The notes beneath the pieces are model-generated. The model made no database searches. It saw nothing but the letters and a program-made list of their open reading frames with translations, and was not told where the DNA came from. A stretch of 64,000 bases of DNA from Kluyvera georgiana ATCC 51603 (GTDB taxonomy: Bacteria; Pseudomonadota; Gammaproteobacteria; Enterobacterales; Enterobacteriaceae): assembly GCF_001654985.1 (NCBI RefSeq), contig NZ_LXEU01000085.1, forward strand, positions 1-64,000. Direction: 5' to 3'. How positions within the stretch are numbered: position 1 is the first letter of the stretch; every line of letters starts with the position of its first letter. The translations under genes and the position numbers were made by a program. This document shows positions 38,487 to 46,999 of the stretch, in pieces.

Positions 38487-39722
38487 ATGGACACTTTATC
38501 TTCTTCCCGGAAACGCTTAGGGCGCAAGGCGATTCTGTTCCCGCTTTGCCTCGTGCTCTATGAGTTTTCTACCTATATCGGCAACGATATGATCCAGCCC
38601 GGCATGCTCGCAGTGGTGAAGGAATTCAACGCTGGCGATGAATGGGTGCCGACCTCGATGACCGCCTACCTTGCCGGCGGTATGTTCCTGCAATGGCTGC
38701 TGGGGCCGCTATCGGACCGCATTGGCCGCCGCCCGGTCATGCTCACCGGCGTTGTCTGGTTTATCGTCACCTGTCTGGCGATTCTGCTGGTGCAAAACAT
38801 TGAGCAGTTCACCTTTCTGCGTTTTTTACAGGGCGTGAGTTTGTGCTTTATCGGTGCGGTGGGGTATGCGGCAATTCAGGAGTCTTACGATGAGGCGACC
38901 TGTATCAAGATAACCGCCTTGATGGCCAACGTCGCACTGATTGCGCCATTACTGGGGCCGCTGGTGGGGGCCGCGTGGATCCACGTCGCCCGTTGGGAGA
39001 GCATGTTTGTGCTCTTCGCGGCGCTGGCAGCCCTGGCCTATATCGGGCTGCATAAGGAGATGCCGGAGACGGCGACGCGCATTGGCGAGAAGCTGTCGTT
39101 AAAAGAGCTGGGGCGAGACTATCGCGAAGTGCTGAAAAATGGCCGCTTCGTGGCGGGCGCGCTGGCAACGGGTTTTGTCAGCCTGCCGCTGCTGGCGTGG
39201 ATCGCGCAGTCGCCGGTGATTATTATTAGCGGTGAAGGTGCGAGCAGCTATGAATACGGCCTGCTGCAGGTGCCGATTTTCGGCGCGCTGATCCTCGGGA
39301 ACCTGGTGCTGGCGCGTCTGACTTCGCGCCGCACGGTGCGCGCGCTGATCGTCGCGGGGGGATATCCCATTATGTTTGGCCTTATTCTGGCCGCTGCGGC
39401 GACGGTGGTGTCGTCTCATGCCTATCTGTGGATGACCGCCGGATTAAGTTTCTACGCCTTCGGGATTGGTCTGGCGAACGCCGGGCTGGTGCGTTTGACG
39501 CTGTTTGCCAGCGAGATGAGTAAAGGTACGGTCTCCGCGGCGATGGGCATGCTGCAAATGCTGATCTTTACCGTCGGCATTGAGCTGAGTAAACACATGT
39601 ACCTGTTGGGGGGAATTGGCTTATTCAGCCTGTTCAACCTGGCCGGTGGTTTGCTGTGGCTGGGGCTGATGGTGATGTTCCTGCGGGATAAAACGGTCGG
39701 CAGCGGCTTACAGCCGCAATAA
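38487..39722 (+). CDS. mdfA: MdfA multidrug/proton antiporter
   Basis: About 411 residues, twelve-helix MFS efflux pump. The multidrug-recognition residues in helix 1 are conserved ([17 protein letters not shown], with the essential Glu and Asp). Motif A is [13 protein letters not shown]. It exports lipophilic cations, chloramphenicol and others. Starts at 38472 and 38487 are both possible; 38487 gives the closest length to E. coli MdfA (410) but neither has a strong ribosome site. The 267-base region to ybjG holds no gene. Confidence 0.94.
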   Translation: MDTLSSSRKRLGRKAILFPLCLVLYEFSTYIGNDMIQPGMLAVVKEFNAGDEWVPTSMTAYLAGGMFLQWLLGPLSDRIGRRPVMLTGVVWFIVTCLAILLVQNIEQFTFLRFLQGVSLCFIGAVGYAAIQESYDEATCIKITALMANVALIAPLLGPLVGAAWIHVARWESMFVLFAALAALAYIGLHKEMPETATRIGEKLSLKELGRDYREVLKNGRFVAGALATGFVSLPLLAWIAQSPVIIISGEGASSYEYGLLQVPIFGALILGNLVLARLTSRRTVRALIVAGGYPIMFGLILAAAATVVSSHAYLWMTAGLSFYAFGIGLANAGLVRLTLFASEMSKGTVSAAMGMLQMLIFTVGIELSKHMYLLGGIGLFSLFNLAGGLLWLGLMVMFLRDKTVGSGLQPQ

Positions 39723-39733
39723 CGCTACGCAGC

Positions 39734-39775
39734 TTATCGGGCCTACGATCGATAATCGACCAGTAGGCCCGATAA
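39734..39775. repeat. BIME-like inverted repeat between mdfA and ybjI
   Basis: TTATCGGGCCTAC (39734-39746) pairs perfectly with GTAGGCCCGATAA (39763-39775) across a 16-base loop. It is of the REP/BIME type and lies between two convergent genes, in the place where K-12 has ybjH. It may also act as a terminator. Confidence 0.7.
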
Positions 39776-39791
39776 CCGAGCCGGATCTTAA

Positions 39792-40604
39792 TCAGGCAAA
39801 CGGCGCTTCGCCGTTGAGCACCTTATCAATAATCTCCAGCACGCCTTCTTCGTTATTGTGCGCCGCACGATAATTCGCCACCGCTTTCACCGCTTCAGAC
39901 GCATTGGCCATCGCAAAACCGTAGCCAGCCTGCTTCAGCATCTCAATATCGTTGCCGCTGTCGCCAAAGGCCACCACTTCCTCGTTACGGATGCCCCAGC
40001 GCGCCTGCAGCAGGCTCAAACCGTGTGCCTTATGCACGCCGGGGATGATCAGGTCGATACTGCCGTGGCCGGTGGTGACGGCGGTGAGCATATGGCCAAG
40101 CTGGTCATCAAGCAGCGTCTGCATTTGCGGCACTTTATCGTCCGGAATATTCAGGGCGAATTTGAGAATAGTGTCGTCAAGGTTATCGAAATTTTCCACC
40201 AGCTCCAGACGGTGATAATAGTGCACCGCAATGTCGTGGAAGCGCGGGTCATAGTGCTTCAGCGTGTAGGCGCTCTGTTTACCGCAGGCGATAATCTCAA
40301 TTTCCGGGCGCGTTTGCAGGAACGCCACAATCTGCTGGAAATGGTCGCGCGGCATTGAACAGTTGAAAACGTCCTCTCCGGCGTCGCGGACCCAGCCGCC
40401 GTTCTCGGCAACGAAGCCAATTTCATCGACAATTTCCGGGAAGAACGACGCCAGTTGGTAGTACTGGTTGCCGCTGGCGACCACAAAGCGAATCTGCTGT
40501 TCTTTCATTCGCGCATACTGTTGGCGGAAGCGTTCGCGGTTATAGGTTTTCTTGTCGTTTAAAAATGTGCCATCCATGTCGACAGCGATTAGTTTAACGC
40601 TCAT
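39792..40604 (-). CDS. ybjI: YbjI, HAD-family sugar/flavin phosphatase
   Basis: 270 residues, a Cof-type HAD phosphatase with DMDGTF (motif I), VASGN (motif II) and GDSGNDIEM (motif IV). It matches E. coli YbjI (about 271 residues) and is a paralogue of YbiV at 6553-7362. E. coli YbjI hydrolyses FMN in vitro. The ATG at 40604 overlaps the ybjJ stop as ATGA, so ybjJ-ybjI are translationally coupled. Confidence 0.93.
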   Translation of the reverse strand: MSVKLIAVDMDGTFLNDKKTYNRERFRQQYARMKEQQIRFVVASGNQYYQLASFFPEIVDEIGFVAENGGWVRDAGEDVFNCSMPRDHFQQIVAFLQTRPEIEIIACGKQSAYTLKHYDPRFHDIAVHYYHRLELVENFDNLDDTILKFALNIPDDKVPQMQTLLDDQLGHMLTAVTTGHGSIDLIIPGVHKAHGLSLLQARWGIRNEEVVAFGDSGNDIEMLKQAGYGFAMANASEAVKAVANYRAAHNNEEGVLEIIDKVLNGEAPFA

Positions 40605-41806
40605 CAATGACTCTCCATTACAACGCGGGGCTCGGGTTTCGCCACCGCTTTCGCCACCAGAGCGGCAATCAGAACCAGCGCCAGGACGGCCAGCATCGCG
40701 CTACGCAGACCGTAATGTTCGCCGAGGAAGCCGAGCAGCGGCGGCCCGACCAGAAACGCCAGATAGCCAGTGGTGGCGACAACGCTGACGCGAGTTGGCG
40801 CATCCGGGCCGGTATCGCTGGCGGCGGAAATCGTGAGCGGGAAGCCAAGCGACGCGCCCAGTCCCCATAGAATAACCGACACGCCGGCCACCCAGGCGCT
40901 GTCGACAAAAATAATCAGCGCAATACCGAGCGCCCCCATCAACGCGCTGGCGCGCACCACGCTGACGCGGCTGTAGCGGTCGATAAACCAGCCGCCGGTA
41001 AAGCGCCCGACGGTCATACCCAGCGTGAAGCCGGCGTAAATGAGCGAGCCGGAGGTGGGACTAAAACCATGACCGTCCACCATCAGCAGCGGTAGCCAGT
41101 CGTTGGCTGAGCCTTCGGCGAACGCCATCGCCAGCACCACTACGCCAATCAGCATCAGCTGCATATCACGCCAGAAGGGCACGCCTTTTTCCTGGTGCTG
41201 CGCATCTTCCGCGGCGTTTTTGCCGGTGCCGTTGGGAATGGCCTTAATGGCAATGGCGATGGGGGCAATGCCCACCAGCGCCGCCAGCAGGATATGCCAC
41301 ATTGCAGGAAGACCAAAGGCGGTGACCGCCATGCCGATGCCGGCGCCAACCAGCGTGCCGAAGCTGTAAAAGCCGTGCATCATCGGCAGCACGGTTTTTT
41401 TCATTTCGCGCTCGACCGCCGCGCCTTCAACGTTAATCGCCACTTCCGCCGAACCGAAGCTCGCGCCAAAGATGGCGAGGCCGATGGCGAAGATCCACGC
41501 CGAGCTAAAGTGCAGCGCCAGGCTGAGGATCATCATCCCAAAGAGGGCGCATGACATGGTGGTACGAATCACCGCGCGGGTCCCGAATCGTTTCACCAAA
41601 AAGGCCGAACAAAGGATGCCGCTCATCGAACCAATCGACAGGCCAAACAGCACGATGCCCATCTCGGCGGTGGAAACCGATAAAATATCGCGGATCGCAG
41701 GCGTACGCGTAGCCCAGGAGGCCATTAATAAACCGGGTAAAAAGAAGAACATAAAGAGCGCCCACATTCGCAGCTGTAGGGCTTTACGGGAAGTTAACGT
41801 TGTCAT
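40604..41806 (-). CDS. ybjJ: YbjJ, MFS transporter
   Basis: 400 residues, twelve-helix MFS protein nearly identical to E. coli YbjJ across blocks such as [21 protein letters not shown] and [22 protein letters not shown]. Substrate unknown. It is operonic with the phosphatase ybjI, which hints at a phosphorylated or sugar-like cargo. The ATG at 41806 matches the E. coli start. Divergent from rcdA. Confidence 0.93.
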   Translation of the reverse strand: MTTLTSRKALQLRMWALFMFFFLPGLLMASWATRTPAIRDILSVSTAEMGIVLFGLSIGSMSGILCSAFLVKRFGTRAVIRTTMSCALFGMMILSLALHFSSAWIFAIGLAIFGASFGSAEVAINVEGAAVEREMKKTVLPMMHGFYSFGTLVGAGIGMAVTAFGLPAMWHILLAALVGIAPIAIAIKAIPNGTGKNAAEDAQHQEKGVPFWRDMQLMLIGVVVLAMAFAEGSANDWLPLLMVDGHGFSPTSGSLIYAGFTLGMTVGRFTGGWFIDRYSRVSVVRASALMGALGIALIIFVDSAWVAGVSVILWGLGASLGFPLTISAASDTGPDAPTRVSVVATTGYLAFLVGPPLLGFLGEHYGLRSAMLAVLALVLIAALVAKAVAKPEPRVVMESH

Positions 41807-41853
41807 CCATTCGCGTCGGGTCGGAAAGTGTGCAGACAACACTAACAAGACTG

Positions 41854-41867
41854 TGTACATTTGTACA
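41854..41867. promoter_or_regulatory. TGTACA-TT-TGTACA site in the ybjJ-rcdA divergent region
   Basis: Two copies of the self-complementary hexamer TGTACA, two bases apart, lie 20 bases upstream of the rcdA start. The spacing and symmetry suit a TetR-type operator, probably for RcdA itself and/or control of ybjJI. Confidence 0.45.
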
Positions 41868-41887
41868 TAATCTGAATGAGGAGAATT

Positions 41888-42439
41888 ATGGCTCGTCGAC
41901 CGAATGACCCGCTGCGCCGGGAGCGCATTGTTGATGCCACGCTGGAGACGATCGCCACGCATGGCATTAATGCGGTTACGCACCGTAAAATCGCCACCTG
42001 CGCCGATGTGCCGCTGGGGTCGATGACCTATTATTTCGACGGCATTGAAGCGCTGCTGGGCGAGGCGTTTCGCACCTTTACCGAGCGGATGTCAGAAGAG
42101 TACACGGCGTTTTTCACCCATGTGACCAACACTACGGAAGCCTGCGATGCCGTGGCTGGCATCATTTTCAGCAGCCAGGTGACCACGCCAAAGAATATGA
42201 CACTGATGTATCAGCTGTACGCGCTGGCGAGCAGTACGCCGTCGATGAAAGCGATTATGCAGAACTGGATGACGCGCAGCCAGCAGACGCTGGAGCAGTG
42301 GTTTGACCCGGCGACGGCCCGTGCGCTGGACGCCTTTATCGAAGGCATGACGCTGCATTTTGTCACCGACCGCCAGCCGCTGGCGCGCGAGGATATTCGC
42401 AACATGGTGGGGCGCATTGCCGGGGAGAATCTGCGCTAG
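41888..42439 (+). CDS. rcdA: RcdA (YbjK), TetR family regulator
   Basis: 183 residues. TetR helix-turn-helix at about residues 28-50 ([23 protein letters not shown]) and the C-terminal block [20 protein letters not shown] shared with E. coli RcdA, an activator of the biofilm regulator csgD. The ATG has GAGGAG five bases upstream. The stop overlaps by 4 bases the stop region of the convergent SDR gene. Confidence 0.93.
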   Translation: MARRPNDPLRRERIVDATLETIATHGINAVTHRKIATCADVPLGSMTYYFDGIEALLGEAFRTFTERMSEEYTAFFTHVTNTTEACDAVAGIIFSSQVTTPKNMTLMYQLYALASSTPSMKAIMQNWMTRSQQTLEQWFDPATARALDAFIEGMTLHFVTDRQPLAREDIRNMVGRIAGENLR

Positions 42440-43233
42440 CTCAGCGTCGCGCCAGCGGTCACGTTGACGATAGTCGCGGTCATGGCCCCGGCGGCGTCAG
42501 CGGCCAAAAATGTTATCACGCCGGCGACCTGCTCGAGCGTAGGCAATTGTTTAAGCAGGGTGCCTTGCGCCGCGCCGCCCAGCCATTCGTCGACGGTGAG
42601 TTCCATCGCCTGCGCCTTCTGGCGAAAGATCTCACCGGTATAGGAACCCGCCTCTACGGCCCCGATAATTGCGTGTGAACGTACGCCGAGCACGCGGATA
42701 TTGCGTGGGCCAAGTTCGCTCGCCAGCGCTTTAATAAACGCCTCCGTTGCCGCACAGCCCACGATATGTCCCAGATGTCCTGGCATTGCCATCGCGGCTG
42801 CCGGGGCGACAACGGTCAGCATCACCCCCTGGCGGCGTCCACCCAGATAGGGGGCAGTCGATTTGGCGATAATAAACTGGGCGGCCAGAAACGGATCGAT
42901 CCCCTGCCTGAACTCGGCAAGAGAGAGCCGCTCCAGATGTTTTCCCTGCTCATGCATAAAGCCGGTCGCGTTCACCACCACGTCGATGCCGTGAGACTGC
43001 TCGGCCAGCTGCGCGACGCGCCGCTGCGTCGCCTGTTCATCGAGTACGTCAACGGTAAAGGTGCTGACAGTGCCCCCCTGCGCGCGCACGCTTTCCGCCA
43101 CCGCGTCAAGCTTATCCTGATGGCGCGCCGCGAGATGCACCAGCGCGCCCTCGCGGGCCATGGCATGCGCTACCGCGCCGCCAATAGCACCGCTGCCGCC
43201 GAAGATAATCGCGACTTTGCCTGCTAATAACAT
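42436..43233 (-). CDS. SDR-fold protein with substituted catalytic residues
   Basis: 265 residues with a Rossmann fold of the short-chain dehydrogenase type. The dinucleotide loop is FGGSGAIGG and the NAG-like motif is VNATG. Aligning the region before the ALASEL helix with FabG places His where the catalytic Tyr should be, Cys in place of the Lys, and Ala in place of the Ser (segment [18 protein letters not shown]). It is therefore either catalytically dead or a divergent enzyme. The ATG has GAGGTG upstream. It lies convergent to rcdA and is absent from the K-12 order. Confidence 0.85.
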   Translation of the reverse strand: MLLAGKVAIIFGGSGAIGGAVAHAMAREGALVHLAARHQDKLDAVAESVRAQGGTVSTFTVDVLDEQATQRRVAQLAEQSHGIDVVVNATGFMHEQGKHLERLSLAEFRQGIDPFLAAQFIIAKSTAPYLGGRRQGVMLTVVAPAAAMAMPGHLGHIVGCAATEAFIKALASELGPRNIRVLGVRSHAIIGAVEAGSYTGEIFRQKAQAMELTVDEWLGGAAQGTLLKQLPTLEQVAGVITFLAADAAGAMTATIVNVTAGATLS

Positions 43234-43343
43234 AGGTCACCTCATAGTTCGGTGCGTGTTCTCTCAGTATGGGATAGGGGGGAGGGGATGCAAGCGAATC
43301 GAGTTTAATGTATTGATTTTATTATAGTTAACTGAATTTCAGG

Positions 43344-43357
43344 CAACAAAAAACCCA
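43344..43357. other. Candidate attL core in the 3' end of rybB
   Basis: CAACAAAAAACCCA equals, from memory, the reverse complement of the RybB sRNA terminator end (TGGGTTTTTT plus flank). In K-12 rybB lies right after rcdA and is transcribed towards it, so a core here, with the rest of rybB displaced to the other prophage end, fits the geometry. Phage sequence would begin to the right with the int terminator and int. The rest of rybB is not in the window. Confidence 0.4.
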
Positions 43358-43373
43358 TTTATATAAATGGGTT
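43352..43373 (-). terminator. Terminator of the integrase operon
   Basis: AACCCATTTAT pairs with ATAAATGGGTT in a perfect 22-base palindrome; on the minus strand it is followed by a T-run (plus-strand AAAAA at 43348-43353). It lies about 65 bases after the integrase stop. Its left part coincides with the candidate attL core. Confidence 0.75.
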
Positions 43374-43435
43374 AAGAAAAACAATTACTTATTTTAAAAT
43401 CAATAAGTTAAAAGAGTAGTTAGGAGTATTAAAGA

Positions 43436-44485
43436 TTAGGGAGTGGCAACCGCTGCCGCCATTTTATCGCCATTTTGCATAGTAGCTAAGGGGTTAAACC
43501 TTAACGCAGTTTCAAGGTGATCTGGCGCGAGGTGGGCATAGCGCATAGTCATTTTTATATCGTGGTGCCCCAGTATTTTTTGCAGGGCGAGTATGTTTCC
43601 CCCGGACATCATAAAGTGAGCTGCAAAGGTGTGGCGAAGAACGTGTGTTAGCTGGCCACGCGGCAAGATGATAGAAGTTTTATCCATCACTGATGCAAAT
43701 TGAAAATAGTAATCATCAAAAAACTTGAACCCCTTTAGAGCGGTGATCTCTTCATATAGCTCCTTGCTGATAGGGATGCTTCGGTTTTTCTTTCCCTTCG
43801 TTCTGGTGAAGGTGATGCGGTACTTCGTTACCTGAGACCTTGTCAGATTGACAGCTTCTCTCCATCTAGCCCCTGTACTGAGGCAAATTTTCACAACCAG
43901 CGTCAACAGCTCGTTCTGACGCTGGCAGTCATACAGAAGCTCTGCAATCTGGTCATGAGTCAGCCAGGCCATTTCCTTTTCAGCAATGGTAAATTTTCGC
44001 ATGTTTTCAAGAGGGTTTGGCTGGAGCCATTCGCCTAGGCGTATCAGTTCACTAAAGGCACCACTTAAATAACTTTGCTCAAGATTAACCGTTACAGGGC
44101 TAGCGCCATTCTTCCATTTTTCACTGAAATAAATCTCTCCGGTTAGGCGTTTATCGCGGTAATGAGCAAACATTTTTGGGGTTAGCGATGTAGCCTGAGG
44201 GTTTCCTAGTGCGTCTACGATCAGCAGTAGTTTTCCGTATACGTGTTCGCCAGCCGAAAGAGATATACCGTGCAGTTTATACCAGAGGTTCACAATGTCT
44301 TTTAAAGAGCGGCGATCAACAACATCACCCAGCCACGGTTTAGAGGCGGTTTCATCCATTGTGTGGCGCTCAAAGGCCATTGCCTCACCTTTGGTTGCAA
44401 ATTGTTTTCGTATCCTGCGTCCAGAACGTCCGGCAGGGTAGCATTCACATAACCACTTTCCATTATTCTGTTTTCTTATAGCCAT
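43436..44485 (-). CDS. int: Phage integrase (tyrosine recombinase)
   Basis: 349 residues. N-terminal arm-binding segment (IRKQNNGKWLCECYPAGRSGRRIRKQF), core-binding domain, and a catalytic domain with Arg in STGARWREA, HVLRHTFA (His, Arg), GHHDIKMT (His) and nucleophile Tyr at about residue 316 in MRYAHLAP. P2/186 integrase subfamily. The start at 44485 has AGGAGAGTTT, but this ribosome site is inside the 3' arm of a perfect 13 bp hairpin, and a LexA-like box lies just upstream. Last gene of the leftward lysogenic operon (CI, cargo pair, int). Confidence 0.95.
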   Translation of the reverse strand: MAIRKQNNGKWLCECYPAGRSGRRIRKQFATKGEAMAFERHTMDETASKPWLGDVVDRRSLKDIVNLWYKLHGISLSAGEHVYGKLLLIVDALGNPQATSLTPKMFAHYRDKRLTGEIYFSEKWKNGASPVTVNLEQSYLSGAFSELIRLGEWLQPNPLENMRKFTIAEKEMAWLTHDQIAELLYDCQRQNELLTLVVKICLSTGARWREAVNLTRSQVTKYRITFTRTKGKKNRSIPISKELYEEITALKGFKFFDDYYFQFASVMDKTSIILPRGQLTHVLRHTFAAHFMMSGGNILALQKILGHHDIKMTMRYAHLAPDHLETALRFNPLATMQNGDKMAAAVATP

Positions 44486-44513
44486 AAACTCTCCTAAAAA
44501 TTTAGGAGAGTTT
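44486..44513 (-). promoter_or_regulatory. Perfect hairpin enclosing the int ribosome binding site
   Basis: AAACTCTCCTAAA (44486-44498) pairs with TTTAGGAGAGTTT (44501-44513) with two bases between. Read on the minus strand, the arm next to the ATG contains GGAG, so the RNA stem would hide the integrase ribosome site. This could limit integrase translation from the long CI transcript, or reflect a protein-binding palindrome. Confidence 0.55.
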
Positions 44514-44514
44514 A

Positions 44515-44530
44515 CTGGTCATATATACAG
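44515..44530. promoter_or_regulatory. LexA-like box upstream of int
   Basis: CTGGTCATATATACAG fits CTG-N10-CAG; with flanks TACTGGTCATATATACAGTG it matches 16 of 20 bases of the LexA consensus. It lies 30 bases before the integrase start. No clear -35/-10 pair could be fixed around it. Confidence 0.55.
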
Positions 44531-44548
44531 TGTCAATGTATAAGAAAC

Positions 44549-44579
44549 ATCGACTTAAACATTGATTATTTAAGTCGAT
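44549..44579 (-). terminator. Hairpin at the end of the cargo gene pair
   Basis: ATCGACTTAAA (44549-44559) pairs with TTTAAGTCGAT (44569-44579), and in the minus direction is followed by GTTTCTTAT. It spans the last codons of the membrane-protein gene and would separate cargo transcription from int. Confidence 0.6.
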
Positions 44580-45147
44580 TAAGTTCGTTATCATTTTTCT
44601 CATTATGAATGTCGTTCAAGAAAACTACGTTGCTAGAAATAATCGTGAATAAAGATACTAGCTGTAAATAGACTAAGGAAAGTGATACGAAACAACCAAA
44701 TTTATTGAATATTTCTAAGTTGTTTTTAACTAAGTCAAAGTTAGAAAGAATAGGTTTAAATGCGTTAATTAAAACGATGGCGAATATTACAAAAGCAGAA
44801 ACAATAATTGTCTCAACGATCATGGTGATACGCTTGATATCTTTGTCTATGGATTTTCTTTCTTCAGTTGTCAGAGGTTTTTCTGAAATGACCACCTCAT
44901 TACTTGATGAAGTATCACCAAGTCTTTCTCTATTTAAAGTAGATGGCTTAACAATTGCAGAGATTGCTTTAGGGTATATGTATGCGAGCCAAATTCCGGC
45001 AATAGTAAAAATCATGGCTGATATATTTTGCAATGTAGATAACACATCTTTTATATCACTATATTTATAAAGCGCACCAAAGTTAATAGCGATATAACCA
45101 AACAATGCTATTAACAAGAGATGCTTTTTCCAATGTTTTAATATCAT
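44566..45147 (-). CDS. Cargo gene 2: four-helix membrane protein, unknown
   Basis: 193 residues with four predicted membrane helices: about 10-27, 42-58 (ending LAYIYP), 109-130 and 150-172. A charged loop of roughly 50 residues lies between helices 2 and 3 and an acidic/Asn-rich tail ends the protein. AT-rich codon use unlike the phage core genes. The ATG has GGGGG seven bases upstream and starts one base after the stop of cargo gene 1 (TAA-T-ATG), so the two are translationally coupled and probably work together. No family recognised. The soluble-plus-membrane pairing recalls two-part phage-exclusion systems, but I could not match a known one. Confidence 0.8.
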   Translation of the reverse strand: MILKHWKKHLLLIALFGYIAINFGALYKYSDIKDVLSTLQNISAMIFTIAGIWLAYIYPKAISAIVKPSTLNRERLGDTSSSNEVVISEKPLTTEERKSIDKDIKRITMIVETIIVSAFVIFAIVLINAFKPILSNFDLVKNNLEIFNKFGCFVSLSLVYLQLVSLFTIISSNVVFLNDIHNEKNDNELNRLK

Positions 45148-45148
45148 A

Positions 45149-46387
45149 TTAAGCCCCCAAACCTGTAACGTTCCCTTCTCCGTCGTTATCTGCTTTAGTA
45201 TAACTTAATTCTTCATCCGTTTCTTTAATATTATCTTCTTTTAAATAATCAATTAAATCTTTTCTATGGCTTTTAACTATACTCAACAAATAAGATGAAG
45301 AATAATGTTTGTTTCTATTACCAAGGCTAGTATAAATTTCATGACGTAAAACATATTCGTCAAGCCAGGTAGTTGCACCGTTTTTACCATTAACCTTAAA
45401 GCCTATACGTACCTGATTTTTATCTTGTTTCTCATCAGTGCTATCATCGGAAACAGTAACGTCATTTTCTGAGATTTCTACTGGATCGTAATCCTCCAAA
45501 TATTCTTCAATTAGTCGTTCAAACTCTTCCGGCGAAGGTTGGCCTTCTACTAATAATTCAACTTTATGTCTTTTCGATAACACAGGAGAACTATTGGAAA
45601 ATATGCCTCCAAATTTATCAAATAATTTCTGCCATTCTGTTCTTGAGTCAGGAACGTTAGTTTCAATCACATCATGATAAACTATATGTGTGATCTTTTT
45701 GCAAAGTTCTGCAATATTTGCACCTTTTGTTATTTTTCGCGTCTGTTTTGCCAAAACTTTGAAAGTTAGGCTATGTTTTCCTTTTTTAAAAAATACCCGC
45801 TTGAACATTGAGGGTTCAGGATTACCTTTCCGCGGTATTTCTATATCATGAATGACTTTACAAGGATCCTCAAACCTATAATCAACGTAAGCTTTTATGT
45901 ATTGACAGAAAAGATCCGTGTCAGCATAGGAGCTAGGAAATCTAATGGAAGCAACTTTATTGTATTCAGGTATAACCCAGTAGTAACAAGGAAGACCCCA
46001 GATGTAATTTTTTCCATCCTGCGTTTCAGAAGCTGAAACAACATTGTCTGAGGTTTCATCTATCATGCTATTGGCTTCTATACCTTGGATATCACCTTTA
46101 CTATCTCCGATCGTTTTCCAGATAACAAATAAATAATCACCTGTTTCTTTATCATAAGATAGATTTTTACAAAAAGCTTTAATTCTTCGATTGCTTTGAT
46201 TTCCCCACGGTACAGACTGTAAAACTGAACGAGAAGAGATCCACTCTCTTAAACCCTCCAAAACTGAGTCCATATTTGACTCCATTAACTTTGGTGGCTT
46301 TCCTTGTAATATCTGATAAAGACCGAATTTCTCAAAATCAAAGAAGGTAATGATACCACGTTCAACTTTATTGCTTGTGTTAGTCAT
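45149..46387 (-). CDS. Cargo gene 1: 412-residue soluble protein, unknown
   Basis: No signal peptide and no membrane helix. The N-terminal half contains aromatic-rich strands (IWGLPCYYWVIPEYNKVASIRF) and a basic segment around residues 210-235 (KRVFFKKGKHSLTFKVLAKQTRK). The middle carries an acidic stretch (EEFERLIEEYLEDYDPVEI), and the tail from about 375 is acidic. No Walker A, nuclease, TIR or other catalytic signature can be read. Strongly AT-rich. It follows the CI stop by 22 bases without a visible terminator, so it should be expressed in the lysogen. The start at 46387 has only GGAAAA. Function unknown; candidate defence or lysogenic-conversion protein. Confidence 0.8.
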   Translation of the reverse strand: MTNTSNKVERGIITFFDFEKFGLYQILQGKPPKLMESNMDSVLEGLREWISSRSVLQSVPWGNQSNRRIKAFCKNLSYDKETGDYLFVIWKTIGDSKGDIQGIEANSMIDETSDNVVSASETQDGKNYIWGLPCYYWVIPEYNKVASIRFPSSYADTDLFCQYIKAYVDYRFEDPCKVIHDIEIPRKGNPEPSMFKRVFFKKGKHSLTFKVLAKQTRKITKGANIAELCKKITHIVYHDVIETNVPDSRTEWQKLFDKFGGIFSNSSPVLSKRHKVELLVEGQPSPEEFERLIEEYLEDYDPVEISENDVTVSDDSTDEKQDKNQVRIGFKVNGKNGATTWLDEYVLRHEIYTSLGNRNKHYSSSYLLSIVKSHRKDLIDYLKEDNIKETDEELSYTKADNDGEGNVTGLGA

Positions 46388-46409
46388 AATGATTTTCCAG
46401 TAGCGAATA

Positions 46410-46973
46410 TTAATGGGAAAAAAGAGTGGAATGCCACTTTGCTATAATTTTTATATCTTCCAAAGAACACTCAAAAGAAGATTTGTCGTTATCAACCTTA
46501 ATTTTTCCCACCGGGATTCGAGTAATGCTGCGGATGCTCATTTTACCCTCAATTTCAAGAATCCATTTCCCATCAGTTAATTCAGTGAAGCCGAAGTCCG
46601 TAAGGAAAATATCGTTACCTTCCGAAATAATTACAGGTTTATACAGGTCTTGTGGCAACAAGGCTTTGTCAAAAAAATAAAAAGAAGAGTCGAGCATTTT
46701 CCCTTCGATAATTTTTTTGTGAGGTAAACGGACTACATCGGAAGTTAAGTCGTTTTTCATACTTCCGATACCGGTTACTAACCACTCAAGTGATGAGCCT
46801 GTTTCAAGGGCACATTGGATAACCCAATCAGAAGGGAACGAATCTCTCATGTATCTGGTGGCTAGGCTGCTTTTCGAAACGCCCAACTGTTTACATAGCA
46901 ACTGCCTAGTGGTGAAGCCATAGGCTTCCACCATTCTTTCAATTGCACCTCTTCCACCTGTACTAAAGTCCAT
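46410..46973 (-). CDS. 186-like CI repressor
   Basis: About 187 residues. N-terminal helix-turn-helix region (FTTRQLLCKQLGVSKSSLATRY) and the following block CALETGSSLEWLVTG match the pattern of phage 186 CI; the C-terminal part would oligomerise. It maintains lysogeny by shutting off the rightward early promoter. The ATG at 46973 has AAGGTG six bases upstream; a GTG at 46982 has no ribosome site. It is divergent from cox, with paired direct repeats between. Downstream genes of the same operon are the two cargo genes and int. Confidence 0.88.
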   Translation of the reverse strand: MDFSTGGRGAIERMVEAYGFTTRQLLCKQLGVSKSSLATRYMRDSFPSDWVIQCALETGSSLEWLVTGIGSMKNDLTSDVVRLPHKKIIEGKMLDSSFYFFDKALLPQDLYKPVIISEGNDIFLTDFGFTELTDGKWILEIEGKMSIRSITRIPVGKIKVDNDKSSFECSLEDIKIIAKWHSTLFSH

Positions 46974-46999
46974 TGATTTCACCTTGACAACTTTTTAGG

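Noticed and set aside
39792-40604. ybiV and ybjI as a recent duplication
   Set aside because: Both have separate orthologues at the same places in E. coli, so the duplication is old and not specific to this strain.
43233-43436. Complete RybB sRNA gene near rcdA
   Set aside because: Only the terminator-like end is found; the 5' part of RybB is not present in this interval.
44566-46387. Identification of the cargo pair as Kiwa (KwaA/KwaB)
   Set aside because: A four-helix membrane protein with a soluble partner is similar in outline, but gene order and lengths differ and I see no residue pattern to support the match.
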